Source: Mesorhizobium sp. ES1-4
GTDB taxonomy: Bacteria; Pseudomonadota; Alphaproteobacteria; Rhizobiales; Rhizobiaceae
DNA: 64,000 bases
Assembly: GCF_020164745.1 (NCBI RefSeq)
Contig: NZ_JAIUGV010000006.1
Coordinates: 329,625 to 393,624 of the forward strand
Reading direction: 5' to 3'
The translations under genes were made by a program, and so were the position numbers. The notes beneath the pieces were generated by a model. It made no database searches. It had not been told where the DNA came from and saw only the letters and a program-made list of their open reading frames with translations. Shown here in pieces: positions 13,003-22,607 of the stretch (positions within the stretch are counted from its first letter, which is position 1; each line of letters starts with the position of its first letter).

Positions 13003-14289
13003 TTAGATTCTGTCCCGCAGCGCGAACCAGTTGAGCGCGAGGAAAAGCAGCGGCGCCCGGAACCGGCGGCCGCCAGGAAATGGCGGAATCTTCAAGTCCT
13101 CTATCAGCTTCAACCGGTCGCGGTTGCCGGTGACGGTTTCGGCATAGAGTTTGCCGAAGAAATTCGACAGCATGACACCGTGACCCGAATAGCCGCCGGC
13201 CGAGATCACATTCGGCATCACTTCCCGCACAAACGGCTTTCTTGGCACCGTGATGCCGACATAGCCGCCCCAGCCATGGGTGATCTCGACATCCCCGAGC
13301 GCTGGATAGAGCTCAGCGATCTGACGGCGAATGTGGATGTGGATGTCTTTTGGATCGTTGACGCCATAGACCTCGCGTCCGCCGAACAGCAACCTGCCAT
13401 CCCTGGATTTGCGGAAATAGCGCACGACGAAGCGGGAATCGTCGACCGATTCGCCTCCTGGCAACACGTTCGAATCCACCCCCAGCGGCACGGTCGCGCC
13501 GATGAACGAGCCGATCGGCATTATGTGCGCGGCACTCACCGGCTCGAGCGTTCCGCCATGGGCATTGAGCGCGATCAGGCATTTTTGCGCCGAGATCGTC
13601 CCTCTCGGCGTGGAGACCATGACCTTGCCGCCGGCGGAGACGATGCCGGTCGACGGCGTCTTTTCAAACAACTGCGCACCGGCCTGTCTCGCCACCCGCG
13701 CCGTGCCGATCACCAGTTTCATCGGATGGATATGGCCGGTGCCGGTGTCGCGCGTGCCGCCGAAATAGGCGGTCGAGCCCAGCCGCTCCGCCGTCTCCTT
13801 CACATCCATGAATGAGATGTGCGGATAGGAAAAGCGATTGGCCAGGATCTCGGCATGCGCCTTGTAGTCGTCTGCATAGCGCGGCTTGTGCGCAACCGAA
13901 AGCTGACCCGGCATGTAGTCGATATCGATCTGGTTGATGGCGGCGAAGTCAAGCAGGTGGGCCTTGGCCTCTTCGGCGAGATCGAACAGCGCCTTGGCAC
14001 GAGACAAGCCGTATTCGGCCTCCAGGTCCTCGGCCCAGGCGCGCTGCCCGGTGCCGAGCTGGCCGCCATTGCGCCCGGAAGCGCCGTCGCCAAAACGATA
14101 CGCTTCGATCAGGACAACGCTTGTCCCGGCCTTGGCCAAATGCGTCGCCGCCGACAGGCCGGTAAACCCGCCGCCGATGATGACGACGTCGCAGGTCCGG
14201 TCGCCGTCGAGCGCCGGATATTCGGGCCGTGGGCCGGCCGTATCCTCATACCAGGAGCGGCCGGGGGAAATTGGGGATTGGTAGTTCAT
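13003..14289 (-). CDS. FAD-dependent oxidoreductase, gamma-glutamylputrescine oxidase-like
   Basis: DAO-family flavoenzyme of 428 residues. The N-terminal dinucleotide site is DVVIIGGGFTGLSAATHLA (about 34-52), followed by the GASGRNGGQLGTGQ segment typical of PuuB-type oxidases, which oxidise the amine of gamma-glutamyl-putrescine to an aldehyde. It begins 6 nt after the stop of a glutamine-synthetase-like gene, so the pair resembles puuA-puuB. No puuC or puuD is nearby, so the substrate is an inference. Confidence 0.85.
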   Translation of the reverse strand: MNYQSPISPGRSWYEDTAGPRPEYPALDGDRTCDVVIIGGGFTGLSAATHLAKAGTSVVLIEAYRFGDGASGRNGGQLGTGQRAWAEDLEAEYGLSRAKALFDLAEEAKAHLLDFAAINQIDIDYMPGQLSVAHKPRYADDYKAHAEILANRFSYPHISFMDVKETAERLGSTAYFGGTRDTGTGHIHPMKLVIGTARVARQAGAQLFEKTPSTGIVSAGGKVMVSTPRGTISAQKCLIALNAHGGTLEPVSAAHIMPIGSFIGATVPLGVDSNVLPGGESVDDSRFVVRYFRKSRDGRLLFGGREVYGVNDPKDIHIHIRRQIAELYPALGDVEITHGWGGYVGITVPRKPFVREVMPNVISAGGYSGHGVMLSNFFGKLYAETVTGNRDRLKLIEDLKIPPFPGGRRFRAPLLFLALNWFALRDRI

Positions 14290-14295
14290 GACGGG

Positions 14296-15732
14296 TCAGA
14301 CGTTGAGCAACAAATACTCCCGCTCCCACGGACTGATCACTTCCATGAACGTCTCGAATTCCGCACGCTTGATCGCCGCGTAGGTGGCGGCGAAGGACTT
14401 GCCCAGCAGCGCGCCGAGTTCCTCGTCGGCCTCGAACAGGTCGACGGCTTCGAGCAGGCTGCGCGGCAGGTCGATCTCGTCCGCGTTGGCGGTCGTCAGC
14501 ACGGGAGGCTCGGCCTTGACCTTCCTGGTCATGCCGATCAGCCCGCAGGCGAGCGAGGCCGCCAGCGCCAGGTAGGGATTGGCGTCGGAGGACGGAATGC
14601 GGTTTTCGACGCGCCGCGCCGCGGGGTCGGAACGCGGCACGCGAAACGCCGTGGTGCGGTTGTCGTAGCCCCATTTGTTGTTGACGGGAGCTGATGCCGC
14701 CTGCGTCAGCCGCCGGTAGGAGTTGACGTAGGGCGCGAACATCACCAACGCGTTCGGCACGTGCTTCTGCATGCCGCCGATGAAATGGAAGAAATCCTCG
14801 GTTTCGGAACCGTCCTCGGCCGAAAAGATGTTCCTGCCCGTTTTCTTGTCGACGATCGACTGGTGGATATGCATGGCCGAACCTGGCTGGCCCTGGATCG
14901 GCTTGGCCATGAAGGTCGCGTAGATCTCGTGCTTGAGTGCGGCCTCGCGGATGGTGCGCTTGAACATGAACACCTGGTCGGCAAGCTCGATCGGGTCGCC
15001 ATGGCGCAGATTGATCTCGAGCTGGCCGGCACCCTCTTCGTGGATGAGGGTGTCGATCTCCAGGCCCTGGCTTTCGGAGAAATGGTAGATGTCGTCGATC
15101 AGTTCGTCGAACTCGTTGACGCCGGCGATCGAATAGCCGGCGCCGCCGCCGATCGCACGCCCCGAGCGGCCGACGGGCGGGGTCAACGGATAGTCCGGGT
15201 CCGGATTCTTGCGCACGAGATAGAATTCGATCTCGGGCGCCACGACCGGCTTGAGACCAAGCTTGTCGTAGGCGGCAATGACGCGTTTGAGCACGTTGCG
15301 CGGCGTGAACTCGACCGATCGGCCGTCCTGGTGGACGAGGTCGCAGATGACGGCGGCTGTCGGATCTTCTTCCCAGGGCACCACCGTCAGCGTCGAAAGA
15401 TCCGGCATCAGCTTGAGGTCGCCGTCGTCTTCCGGATAGTGGAAGCCGTTGCCGTCCTCTGGATAGCCGCCGGAAATCGTCGTCATGAAGACGGCCGAAG
15501 GCAGCGCCAGCGAGGTGTTGGAGGTGAATTTCTTCGACGGCATCATCTTGCCGCGCGCCACGCCGGCCTGATCAGGCGTGATACATTCGATATCCTCGAT
15601 GCCGCGCCACTCCAGCCAATCGCTGACTTCCTTCCAGTTCTTCACACCACGGAGGTTTTTCACGAAAGCAGGCGTGCGCGCCCGCCCTCCGCGGCTCGAC
15701 GGACGGACTTCCTTTTTTGCAGGCGGCATCAT
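14296..15732 (-). CDS. Glutamine synthetase family protein, gamma-glutamylputrescine synthetase-like
   Basis: ATP-dependent gamma-glutamyl ligase of 478 residues. It has the beta-grasp N-terminal domain (DQAGVARGKMMPSKKF) and catalytic domain motifs APEIEFYLV, EEGAGQLEINL, FMAKPIQGQPGSAMHIHQS and VENRIPSSDANPYLALAASL. The first 25 residues are basic and Pro/Arg-rich, longer than in GlnA. The tightly coupled flavin oxidase downstream suggests that the acceptor is putrescine or another amine rather than ammonia. Two adjacent ATG codons at 15732 and 15729 are both possible starts. Confidence 0.88.
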   Translation of the reverse strand: MMPPAKKEVRPSSRGGRARTPAFVKNLRGVKNWKEVSDWLEWRGIEDIECITPDQAGVARGKMMPSKKFTSNTSLALPSAVFMTTISGGYPEDGNGFHYPEDDGDLKLMPDLSTLTVVPWEEDPTAAVICDLVHQDGRSVEFTPRNVLKRVIAAYDKLGLKPVVAPEIEFYLVRKNPDPDYPLTPPVGRSGRAIGGGAGYSIAGVNEFDELIDDIYHFSESQGLEIDTLIHEEGAGQLEINLRHGDPIELADQVFMFKRTIREAALKHEIYATFMAKPIQGQPGSAMHIHQSIVDKKTGRNIFSAEDGSETEDFFHFIGGMQKHVPNALVMFAPYVNSYRRLTQAASAPVNNKWGYDNRTTAFRVPRSDPAARRVENRIPSSDANPYLALAASLACGLIGMTRKVKAEPPVLTTANADEIDLPRSLLEAVDLFEADEELGALLGKSFAATYAAIKRAEFETFMEVISPWEREYLLLNV

Positions 15733-15827
15733 TCACCAGATTTTGTTGCGGATTTCGGAGTATAGCCGTGCCGAGCGACCGAAGGGAAGGGGAGCCGGTG
15801 AAAGGAGCTGGGTGTGGAAGGCCGCCG

Positions 15828-16790
15828 TCATGCGGGCTTGCCGGGCCGGGTCTCCAGCCAGCGGCGCAAGGCGGCCGCGTAGAGCCTGCGCCATCCGCGC
15901 TGCGGCGTGGTTAGAAACCAGGATTGGCGCAGATCCCACGTTTCGCCGCACAAGTCTCTGAGCCTGGTATTGATTATGCCCTTGCCGGACAACGGATAGA
16001 CGGAGAATTCGGAAAAGAAGATGTCGCCGTTCTTCTCGTAGAAATCACAGCGCATATGGTCGAATGGCGCGGTCAGCGTTTCGGCGATCTCCCGCATGCG
16101 CGCAAACGAGGCCGGCAGGTCGATACGCACCCACTGCTTGCCGCTGCCGTCAGGTGGTGGAGCATAGATGCCGTCGCGGTCGAAATGACACTTCTGTTCG
16201 TTGCCATGTTCATCCCGGCGCGCGGCATAGACATATGCCGTCGTGCCGCTCGAAACATGAAATTTGTATTCGAGACGGATCGGCTGGCCGTCCTCCAGCA
16301 GCATCTCCTCTACGAACACTTTTCGCTCGGCGCCTTTGTAGCCCCATTCGCCGAACTTCCTGCCGTAGCGGCTGCGCATCCAGCGCGATGTTCTTCGCAT
16401 CAGCTTGGCTTTGTCCACGCGACCGTTGCGGATCATGATGTTCCAGCGGCAGCCGTGATTGGCCTTGACCACCACGTCACCGGCCAGCAGATCAGCCGGA
16501 ATCTCTCTCGCATCGTGACCGGACCACAGGACCTTGGCGCTGCGAAGTTCAGGGCGTGTGGACAGGGCATATGCCTTCGAAGCGAGCTTGTCACACGCCG
16601 TGGCGAAGAAGGGATTGTGGTCGAAGATCTTGCGCCACAGGAATTTGTCGACGTAGGTGGCCGGCCTCGCCGGATGGGGCAACATGCCACTGTGATTGAA
16701 TGTGCGCATGCAGATCGCTGGATGGCGCAGAAAGCACCATGCTCTCGCCAGGTGCAAAATCGCTTGGTCGCTCATCCGCAGCGATGGCAT
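15828..16790 (-). CDS. TupA-like ATP-grasp protein
   Basis: A 320-residue protein resembling the TupA-like ATPgrasp family, which is linked to polysaccharide or teichuronopeptide-type ligation and to glycosyltransferase loci. Visible elements: KFLWRKIFDHNPFFATACDK near the N terminus, VVVKANHGCRWNIMI (ATP-binding Lys), KVFVEEML, EYKFHVSSG and MRCDFYEKNGDIFFSEFSVYP, where the acidic residues would bind Mg-ATP. ATG 16790 is preferred over one at 16952: it sits next to the stop of the preceding gene (2 nt gap), and the extra 54 residues would lie inside that gene. Probably adds an amino acid or peptide to an acceptor; substrate unknown. Confidence 0.75.
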   Translation of the reverse strand: MPSLRMSDQAILHLARAWCFLRHPAICMRTFNHSGMLPHPARPATYVDKFLWRKIFDHNPFFATACDKLASKAYALSTRPELRSAKVLWSGHDAREIPADLLAGDVVVKANHGCRWNIMIRNGRVDKAKLMRRTSRWMRSRYGRKFGEWGYKGAERKVFVEEMLLEDGQPIRLEYKFHVSSGTTAYVYAARRDEHGNEQKCHFDRDGIYAPPPDGSGKQWVRIDLPASFARMREIAETLTAPFDHMRCDFYEKNGDIFFSEFSVYPLSGKGIINTRLRDLCGETWDLRQSWFLTTPQRGWRRLYAAALRRWLETRPGKPA

Positions 16791-16792
16791 GC

Positions 16793-17614
16793 CTACCTCT
16801 GAGGTTCGTGCATGACAGTTGTGCGTCGTCTCACGAACACGTCCCTGGTCATGTTGCGCGAGATGCTGGTGCGACCGGTGACTTCGAGGCGGGGATCGAG
16901 CTCCCGTTCGGCGCTTTCCGACCAGAGCCGCGCGAGGGAACAGGGCTCCCACAGAATGATCTGCACACCATCCGGCGCGGTGTCCGCAATGCGCGACACA
17001 ACGGCGGCCTTCGGTGAAACCATGCTGGCGACATAGACGATCTGCGCTGCGCTATAATCATAGTCGCAACCGTTGCAAAGCTCCACGCGCAAGCGCGTAT
17101 AGTTCAGCTTCGCCGCGAGCCTGTTCGCGGTCTCCACCGCCTCGGGAACGATGTCGAGACCGACAATTTCAGGAACCGTTGTCTGGTCGTGAATGCGGAA
17201 CATGGTAAACGGCCGTCCGCCGCAGCCGACCATGACAGTGCGGCGGCAGTCATCGAAATTGGCATGATCGAACACTTCATCGAGGCGTTTGTAGGCATCT
17301 CTTGAAGACAGCACGCCAATGTCGGTCTTCTCTGCCGCGATCTGTCCGAAAGACTCTCCGCTCTGCAGATCCTGTCGCAACATCTGCGCAATTTCTGCCA
17401 CGTCCTGCGCATGGACCATGTCGGCGAAAATCTGGGTCAGGGCCGGTCGGTAGGCGAAGAATTCCGGATGGCTGTCGAGCAGCGCTTCGCCCGCATCGGG
17501 GCCCATGGCGATGCCGAGGTCGCGAATGCTGTTGATCACTTCGGTGGGCGTGCGGTCCCACGAGCCCTGCAAAAGCCGCTCGAGGTCAACCTTCCAGGAC
17601 CTGATTTTCTGCAT
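16793..17614 (-). CDS. Nicotianamine-synthase-like SAM-dependent transferase
   Basis: A 273-residue class I SAM-binding protein. The glycine motif is TVMVGCGGRPFTMF (about 126-139), followed by VGLDIVPEAVETANRLAAK, then AAQIVYVASMVSPKAAVVSRI and a strand ILWEPCSL. The order and wording of these segments, above all the GxGG-P-T motif and the ASMV strand, recall nicotianamine synthases and CntL-type aminobutyrate transferases more than ordinary methyltransferases; that is a by-eye match. The N-terminal 120 residues are helical, as in that family. It is followed at once by the TupA-like gene, suggesting a two-step modification pathway. Confidence 0.6.
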   Translation of the reverse strand: MQKIRSWKVDLERLLQGSWDRTPTEVINSIRDLGIAMGPDAGEALLDSHPEFFAYRPALTQIFADMVHAQDVAEIAQMLRQDLQSGESFGQIAAEKTDIGVLSSRDAYKRLDEVFDHANFDDCRRTVMVGCGGRPFTMFRIHDQTTVPEIVGLDIVPEAVETANRLAAKLNYTRLRVELCNGCDYDYSAAQIVYVASMVSPKAAVVSRIADTAPDGVQIILWEPCSLARLWSESAERELDPRLEVTGRTSISRNMTRDVFVRRRTTVMHEPQR

Positions 17615-17703
17615 GTGCCCACACGCTTTATGTTCCTCTTGCTAGCAGTGCCTGATAACGACGTCCATATAGCCACCTTCATCACGCTGGAACGGTCACG
17701 ATC

Positions 17704-18429
17704 ATGCAGTCCTTGACCACGATTGGCTTCGATGCCGACGACACGCTTTGGCAGAACGAACAATTCTTCCGCATGACGGAAAAGCGCTTTGCCGCCATGC
17801 TGGCCGACCATGGCGAGGAGAAGCAGATCTCGGCGCGACTGTTGGAGGCCGAACGGCGCAACCTTGCGATCTATGGTTTCGGCATCAAGGGATTTACGCT
17901 CTCGATGATCGAAACGGCGATCGAGGTCACCGACGGGCGGGTGCCGGCCTCGGTCATATCGGAGATTCTCGACGCCGGTCGCGAGATGCTGGGCCATCCG
18001 ATTGATCCCTTGCCGCATGCACGCGAGACGGTCGAGAAACTCGCCGGCACCTTCCGCCTCGTGCTCATCACCAAGGGCGATCTGTTCGATCAGGAACGCA
18101 AGCTGGCCGGCTCCGGCCTGGGCGACCTGTTCGATGCCGTCGAGATCGTCAGCGACAAGACCGCCGCGACCTATGCGCGCCTCTTCAGCCGCCATGGCGA
18201 CGGTCCGGCAAGGAGCATGATGGTCGGCAATTCGCTGAAGTCGGACGTGGTGCCTGCCATCGAGGCCGGCAGCTGGGGGGTCCATGTGCCGCACGAACTG
18301 ACTTGGGTGCTCGAACATGTCGAGGCGCCGGTCGCCGAACCGCGGTTCCGCCAGATATCGGATCTCGGCCAATTGCCGGACCTGATAGAAAGCATCGCCA
18401 AGATCGAAAGCATCGCGAAGCCAGGCTGA
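17704..18429 (+). CDS. HAD family hydrolase
   Basis: Haloacid-dehalogenase superfamily phosphatase of 241 residues. Motif I is FDADDTLW (residues 9-16) with the nucleophile and acid/base Asp, motif II is VLITKGD, and motifs III-IV lie in VSDKTAATYARLF and MMVGNSLKSDVVPAIEAGSWGVHV. A helical cap occupies about residues 20-95. It is divergent from the nicotianamine-synthase-like gene across 89 bp. Substrate unknown. Confidence 0.9.
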   Translation: MQSLTTIGFDADDTLWQNEQFFRMTEKRFAAMLADHGEEKQISARLLEAERRNLAIYGFGIKGFTLSMIETAIEVTDGRVPASVISEILDAGREMLGHPIDPLPHARETVEKLAGTFRLVLITKGDLFDQERKLAGSGLGDLFDAVEIVSDKTAATYARLFSRHGDGPARSMMVGNSLKSDVVPAIEAGSWGVHVPHELTWVLEHVEAPVAEPRFRQISDLGQLPDLIESIAKIESIAKPG

Positions 18430-18502
18430 CGGCGACTTCGATTATTTGCTTTCTTGCATAGTTCCGGACAGAAAAACCGCTGCACGACTTCCCGGGATTG
18501 CC

Positions 18503-18946
18503 TCAGCGGCTGATCAGACGATCGATCACCGGTTGCAGCCGTTCGGGCGTGATCGGCTTGGCCACAACCGCGTCGATGACATTCGACAGGCCAAGGCTCT
18601 CCGGCGTGCCATTCATGGTTGAAAGCAAGATCACGGGAGGGAGCGATTTGCCAGAAGCCCGGCGCAACGTTTCGATGCCGGGCATCAGATGGTCGCAGTC
18701 CTTGTTGTCAGGACCGCCGTCGAGCACAATCGCCCCTGGCACCAGCGTCAGCAAGGTTTTCGCCGCGATATCAGGGGGTTCCGAAATTGGTCTGAGCCCG
18801 GACCGCTCGACGATCTTCGACACGACGACCCGGTTGATCGGCGATTTCCCGACAACAAGCACCCGCGAGAGATCGCGGATCGTCTCGGTGCTTGAATCCC
18901 GGGTCAGCAGATTCACATGTCTTGCGGTCTCGCCCTCGCGATTCAC
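18503..18946 (-). CDS. Stand-alone receiver-domain protein, atypical
   Basis: A 147-residue protein with a response-regulator receiver fold from about residue 26 (SRVLVVGKSPINRVVVSKIV) to the end. The probable phosphoacceptor is Asp76 in AIVLDGGPD, and the conserved Lys is in VAKPITPERL. The acidic pair that normally follows the first strand is replaced by Gly-Lys (VVGKSP), so Mg binding and phosphorylation may be impaired. It has no output domain. It could be a single-domain partner of a histidine kinase or a pseudo-receiver. Confidence 0.7.
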   Translation of the reverse strand: MNREGETARHVNLLTRDSSTETIRDLSRVLVVGKSPINRVVVSKIVERSGLRPISEPPDIAAKTLLTLVPGAIVLDGGPDNKDCDHLMPGIETLRRASGKSLPPVILLSTMNGTPESLGLSNVIDAVVAKPITPERLQPVIDRLISR

Positions 18947-19130
18947 TGGGCACCCAAGTTGGCCAAGAAGTTCGCCCCCATTTCAATGCAGAGTTGAAAT
19001 CTGAGCGACAATTGGCGTGAGATCGCATCCTATGTCAAGTTGAAATAAAACAACCTGCTGGCATCCTCCACGACAGTCGATTCAAGCAAAAGTACTGTAC
19101 TGCTCTGTCCATGCTCCGCTCTCCGTAAAG

Positions 19131-19165
19131 ATAAAATTCACCTGCGCACACTTTGCGCAGGTGAA
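19131..19165 (-). terminator. Rho-independent terminator after aceA and the small downstream gene
   Basis: A perfect 11 bp stem, TTCACCTGCGC (19137-19147) with GCGCAGGTGAA (19155-19165), and a 7-base loop. On the minus strand it is followed by TTTTAT. Confidence 0.85.
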
Positions 19166-19188
19166 GGGGCGGCCTTGACGATTTCCGG

Positions 19189-19431
19189 TCAGCCTTGGCT
19201 CTGCTGCGTGACGATGACCGGGATCAGCAGATCGCCCCAATTGCCGTCGCCGCCATGGTGCCTTGCGGAGCGCACGAGCTCCACCGAGACGCCCGCCTCG
19301 ACCGCCTTCATCACCGACTGATTGAGCCTGTGCAGATCGTTTGCCAGCATGCGGATCGTCGCCTGTTGGTCGACGCTCATCGTGGTCGATTGCTCTTCGG
19401 CCCGTTCCTTGACGCGGCTTATCGATGCCAT
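19189..19431 (-). CDS. Small hypothetical protein downstream of aceA
   Basis: An 80-residue protein that is basic and Gln-rich at the N terminus and ends in a hydrophobic strand (GDLLIPVIVTQQ). ATG 19431 is chosen because aggagaag lies just upstream; the longer frame would run into the end of aceA. It lies 65 nt after aceA and before the terminator, so it is probably co-transcribed with it. No domain recognised. Confidence 0.7.
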   Translation of the reverse strand: MASISRVKERAEEQSTTMSVDQQATIRMLANDLHRLNQSVMKAVEAGVSVELVRSARHHGGDGNWGDLLIPVIVTQQSQG

Positions 19432-19496
19432 TGGTCTTCTCCTATGTCGTTGCCCTTCTCGGGCGTTTCCTCTGTTGGCCGTCTTTTTTGGCAAGC

Positions 19497-20786
<1,290 letters not shown>

Positions 20787-20853
20787 TGGGTCACTCCGAA
20801 GGGGTTCTGCACGATGTCCACGCACCAATTTTCAGGGCGCGTCTATGTGACTG

Positions 20854-20861
20854 AATTTACA
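20854..20861 (-). promoter_or_regulatory. Putative regulator box TGTAAATT, aceA-proximal copy
   Basis: AATTTACA on the plus strand, so TGTAAATT on the aceA strand, about 70 bp upstream of the aceA start. The same octamer occurs twice more, inverted, nearer the regulator gene. Candidate binding site of the adjacent short-chain fatty acyl regulator. Confidence 0.4.
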
Positions 20862-20944
20862 TTGCGGCGCAAAATAAGCCAGGAAAATCAGGAATTCCGG
20901 CTTTAGATAAGAGAAAATCTGTCTTGTCTTTGACCGGGAGGCGC

Positions 20945-20952
20945 TGTAAATT
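20945..20952 (+). promoter_or_regulatory. Putative regulator box TGTAAATT, central copy
   Basis: Second exact copy in the aceA/regulator intergenic region, in an AT-rich stretch that also holds a near copy (ttgtaaaa) at about 20961. Confidence 0.4.
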
Positions 20953-20997
20953 TGTTAATATTGTAAAAACAAGAGGCGGGACCTGCGGCGAGTGTCG

Positions 20998-21005
20998 TGT
21001 AAATT
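20998..21005 (+). promoter_or_regulatory. Putative regulator box TGTAAATT, autoregulatory copy
   Basis: Third exact copy, ending 17 bp before the regulator's ATG. A bound protein here could block its own transcription. Confidence 0.4.
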
Positions 21006-21022
21006 CCTGTCAAGGATAGTCG

Positions 21023-22471
21023 ATGGCTGACCAGAAGATTTTCGCCGGGCCGCGCATTCGCCGCATCCGCAACGCCAAGGGTCTGACCCAGACGGCGATG
21101 GCCGAGGGGCTCGGCATCTCGCCGTCCTACCTCAACCTGATCGAGCGCAACCAGCGGCCGCTGACGGTGCAACTGATCCTGAGGCTGGCCTCCGTCTACA
21201 AGGTCGATCCGCATGAGCTTCAGGGCGAGGCAAGGGGATCGGTCGCTGCGCTGAAGGAGGTGTTCACCGATCCGCTGCTGGTTGGCGAACTGCCGGGAGA
21301 TCAGGAATTGATCGAGCTTGCTGAGGCTGCGCCCAATGCCTCCGCCGCGGTGATAAAACTGTTTCGCGCCTATCGCGAGCAGGCCGAGCGGCTGTCGGAC
21401 CTCAACGAACTCCTGGCGCGCGAGGGCCGTGCGACCGCGCTCTCCGGCGCCCGCCTGCCGATCGACGAGGTGCACGAGATTTTCGAGCGGCGGCCGAACC
21501 ATTTTGCCTCCCTCGAGGAAGAAGCCGAGGCGTTCACGTCGGTGCTCGATCCTGGCGACGACCTGTCTGGCGCCTTGAAGGCGTGGCTGAAGCGCGAATA
21601 CGGCATCGTGGTCAAGGTTCTGCCGGTCGCCACCATGCCGAACTGGCGCCGCCGCTACGACCGCCACTCGCAGCGGCTGTTCCTGTCCGAGCGTCTGTCG
21701 CCGTTCGACCAGTTGCGTGAAGTCGCGATGGAGGCCTGCCTGATCCGCATGACAGTCGCGGTCGCCGGCGAGATCCAGGCGCTGAGGCTGAGCACGGACG
21801 AGGCGCGCCGCCTTGCCCGCTTCGAACTCGGCCGCTACGCCGCCCATGCGCTGATGATGCCGTATCAGCCCTTTCACGCGGCGGCCGCCCGCTCACGCTA
21901 CGACATCGACGTCCTGCGCTCGCGCTTTGGCGTTTCCTTCGAGCAGGCGGCAAACCGGCTGACAATGCTGCAGCGACCAGGCGCTTCTGGCGTGCCCTTC
22001 TTCATGCTGGAGGTCGACAATGCCGGAAACCGCTTTCGCAAGGCCGGCAGCCAGGGCTTTCCGCAAAGCCGGTTTGGTGGCGGCTGTCCCAAGCTTCCTG
22101 TGCATGTCGCCTTCACCCAGCCCGGCCAGATCTTCGTCGAGGCGGTTGAAATGCCCGATGGCGCCGAGTTCCTGTGCATGGCCCGCACGCTGGAGGGGCC
22201 GCAAGGCGCGTTCTCTGAACGCCCGCGCCGCACGGCACTGCTGCTCGGCTGCGACATCGGCTTTCGCGACGACATCGTCTATGGCGCTGCCCTGCCTGGC
22301 GCGGCGGGCGGCGCAAAGATTGGGGCGGGCATTGTCGCGGCGACGCCCGTCGGCCCGGCCTGCCGGCTTTGCGAGCGTGTCGGCTGCCTCGCGCGCGCCG
22401 AGCCGCCGGTGACGCGCCCTCTCGGCCTCGACGAGATGGTGACCGGCCTGAGCGCGTTCGACTTCCAGTAA
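21023..22471 (+). CDS. XRE-family short-chain fatty-acid-responsive regulator (RamB/ScfR-like)
   Basis: A 482-residue regulator with an XRE helix-turn-helix at about residues 8-63 (TQTAMAEGLGISPSYLNLIERNQRP in two parts), a central ImmA/IrrE-like region, and a C-terminal DUF2083-type domain ending in the Cys cluster CRLCERVGCLARAEPP. This architecture belongs to regulators of glyoxylate and short-chain acyl-CoA metabolism. The central region has no HExxH zinc-protease motif: the helix reads DQLREVAMEACL. Divergent from aceA, its probable target. Confidence 0.88.
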   Translation: MADQKIFAGPRIRRIRNAKGLTQTAMAEGLGISPSYLNLIERNQRPLTVQLILRLASVYKVDPHELQGEARGSVAALKEVFTDPLLVGELPGDQELIELAEAAPNASAAVIKLFRAYREQAERLSDLNELLAREGRATALSGARLPIDEVHEIFERRPNHFASLEEEAEAFTSVLDPGDDLSGALKAWLKREYGIVVKVLPVATMPNWRRRYDRHSQRLFLSERLSPFDQLREVAMEACLIRMTVAVAGEIQALRLSTDEARRLARFELGRYAAHALMMPYQPFHAAAARSRYDIDVLRSRFGVSFEQAANRLTMLQRPGASGVPFFMLEVDNAGNRFRKAGSQGFPQSRFGGGCPKLPVHVAFTQPGQIFVEAVEMPDGAEFLCMARTLEGPQGAFSERPRRTALLLGCDIGFRDDIVYGAALPGAAGGAKIGAGIVAATPVGPACRLCERVGCLARAEPPVTRPLGLDEMVTGLSAFDFQ

Positions 22472-22607
22472 CGCTGCGGCGAAGGTGCCACAATCCTCGC
22501 CGGTCTCTGGATCACCCGCGGTCAGCGTCTTTGCGTTACGCGAACAGAGTATTTTTCTGTCGTCCCTTGCGCATCGTCCCGTCCACAAAAGCTCGACAGT
22601 CGCGCCC

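Noticed and set aside
12955..13815. Plus-strand open frame opposite the PuuB-like oxidase
   Set aside because: Antisense shadow of a clear flavoenzyme gene.
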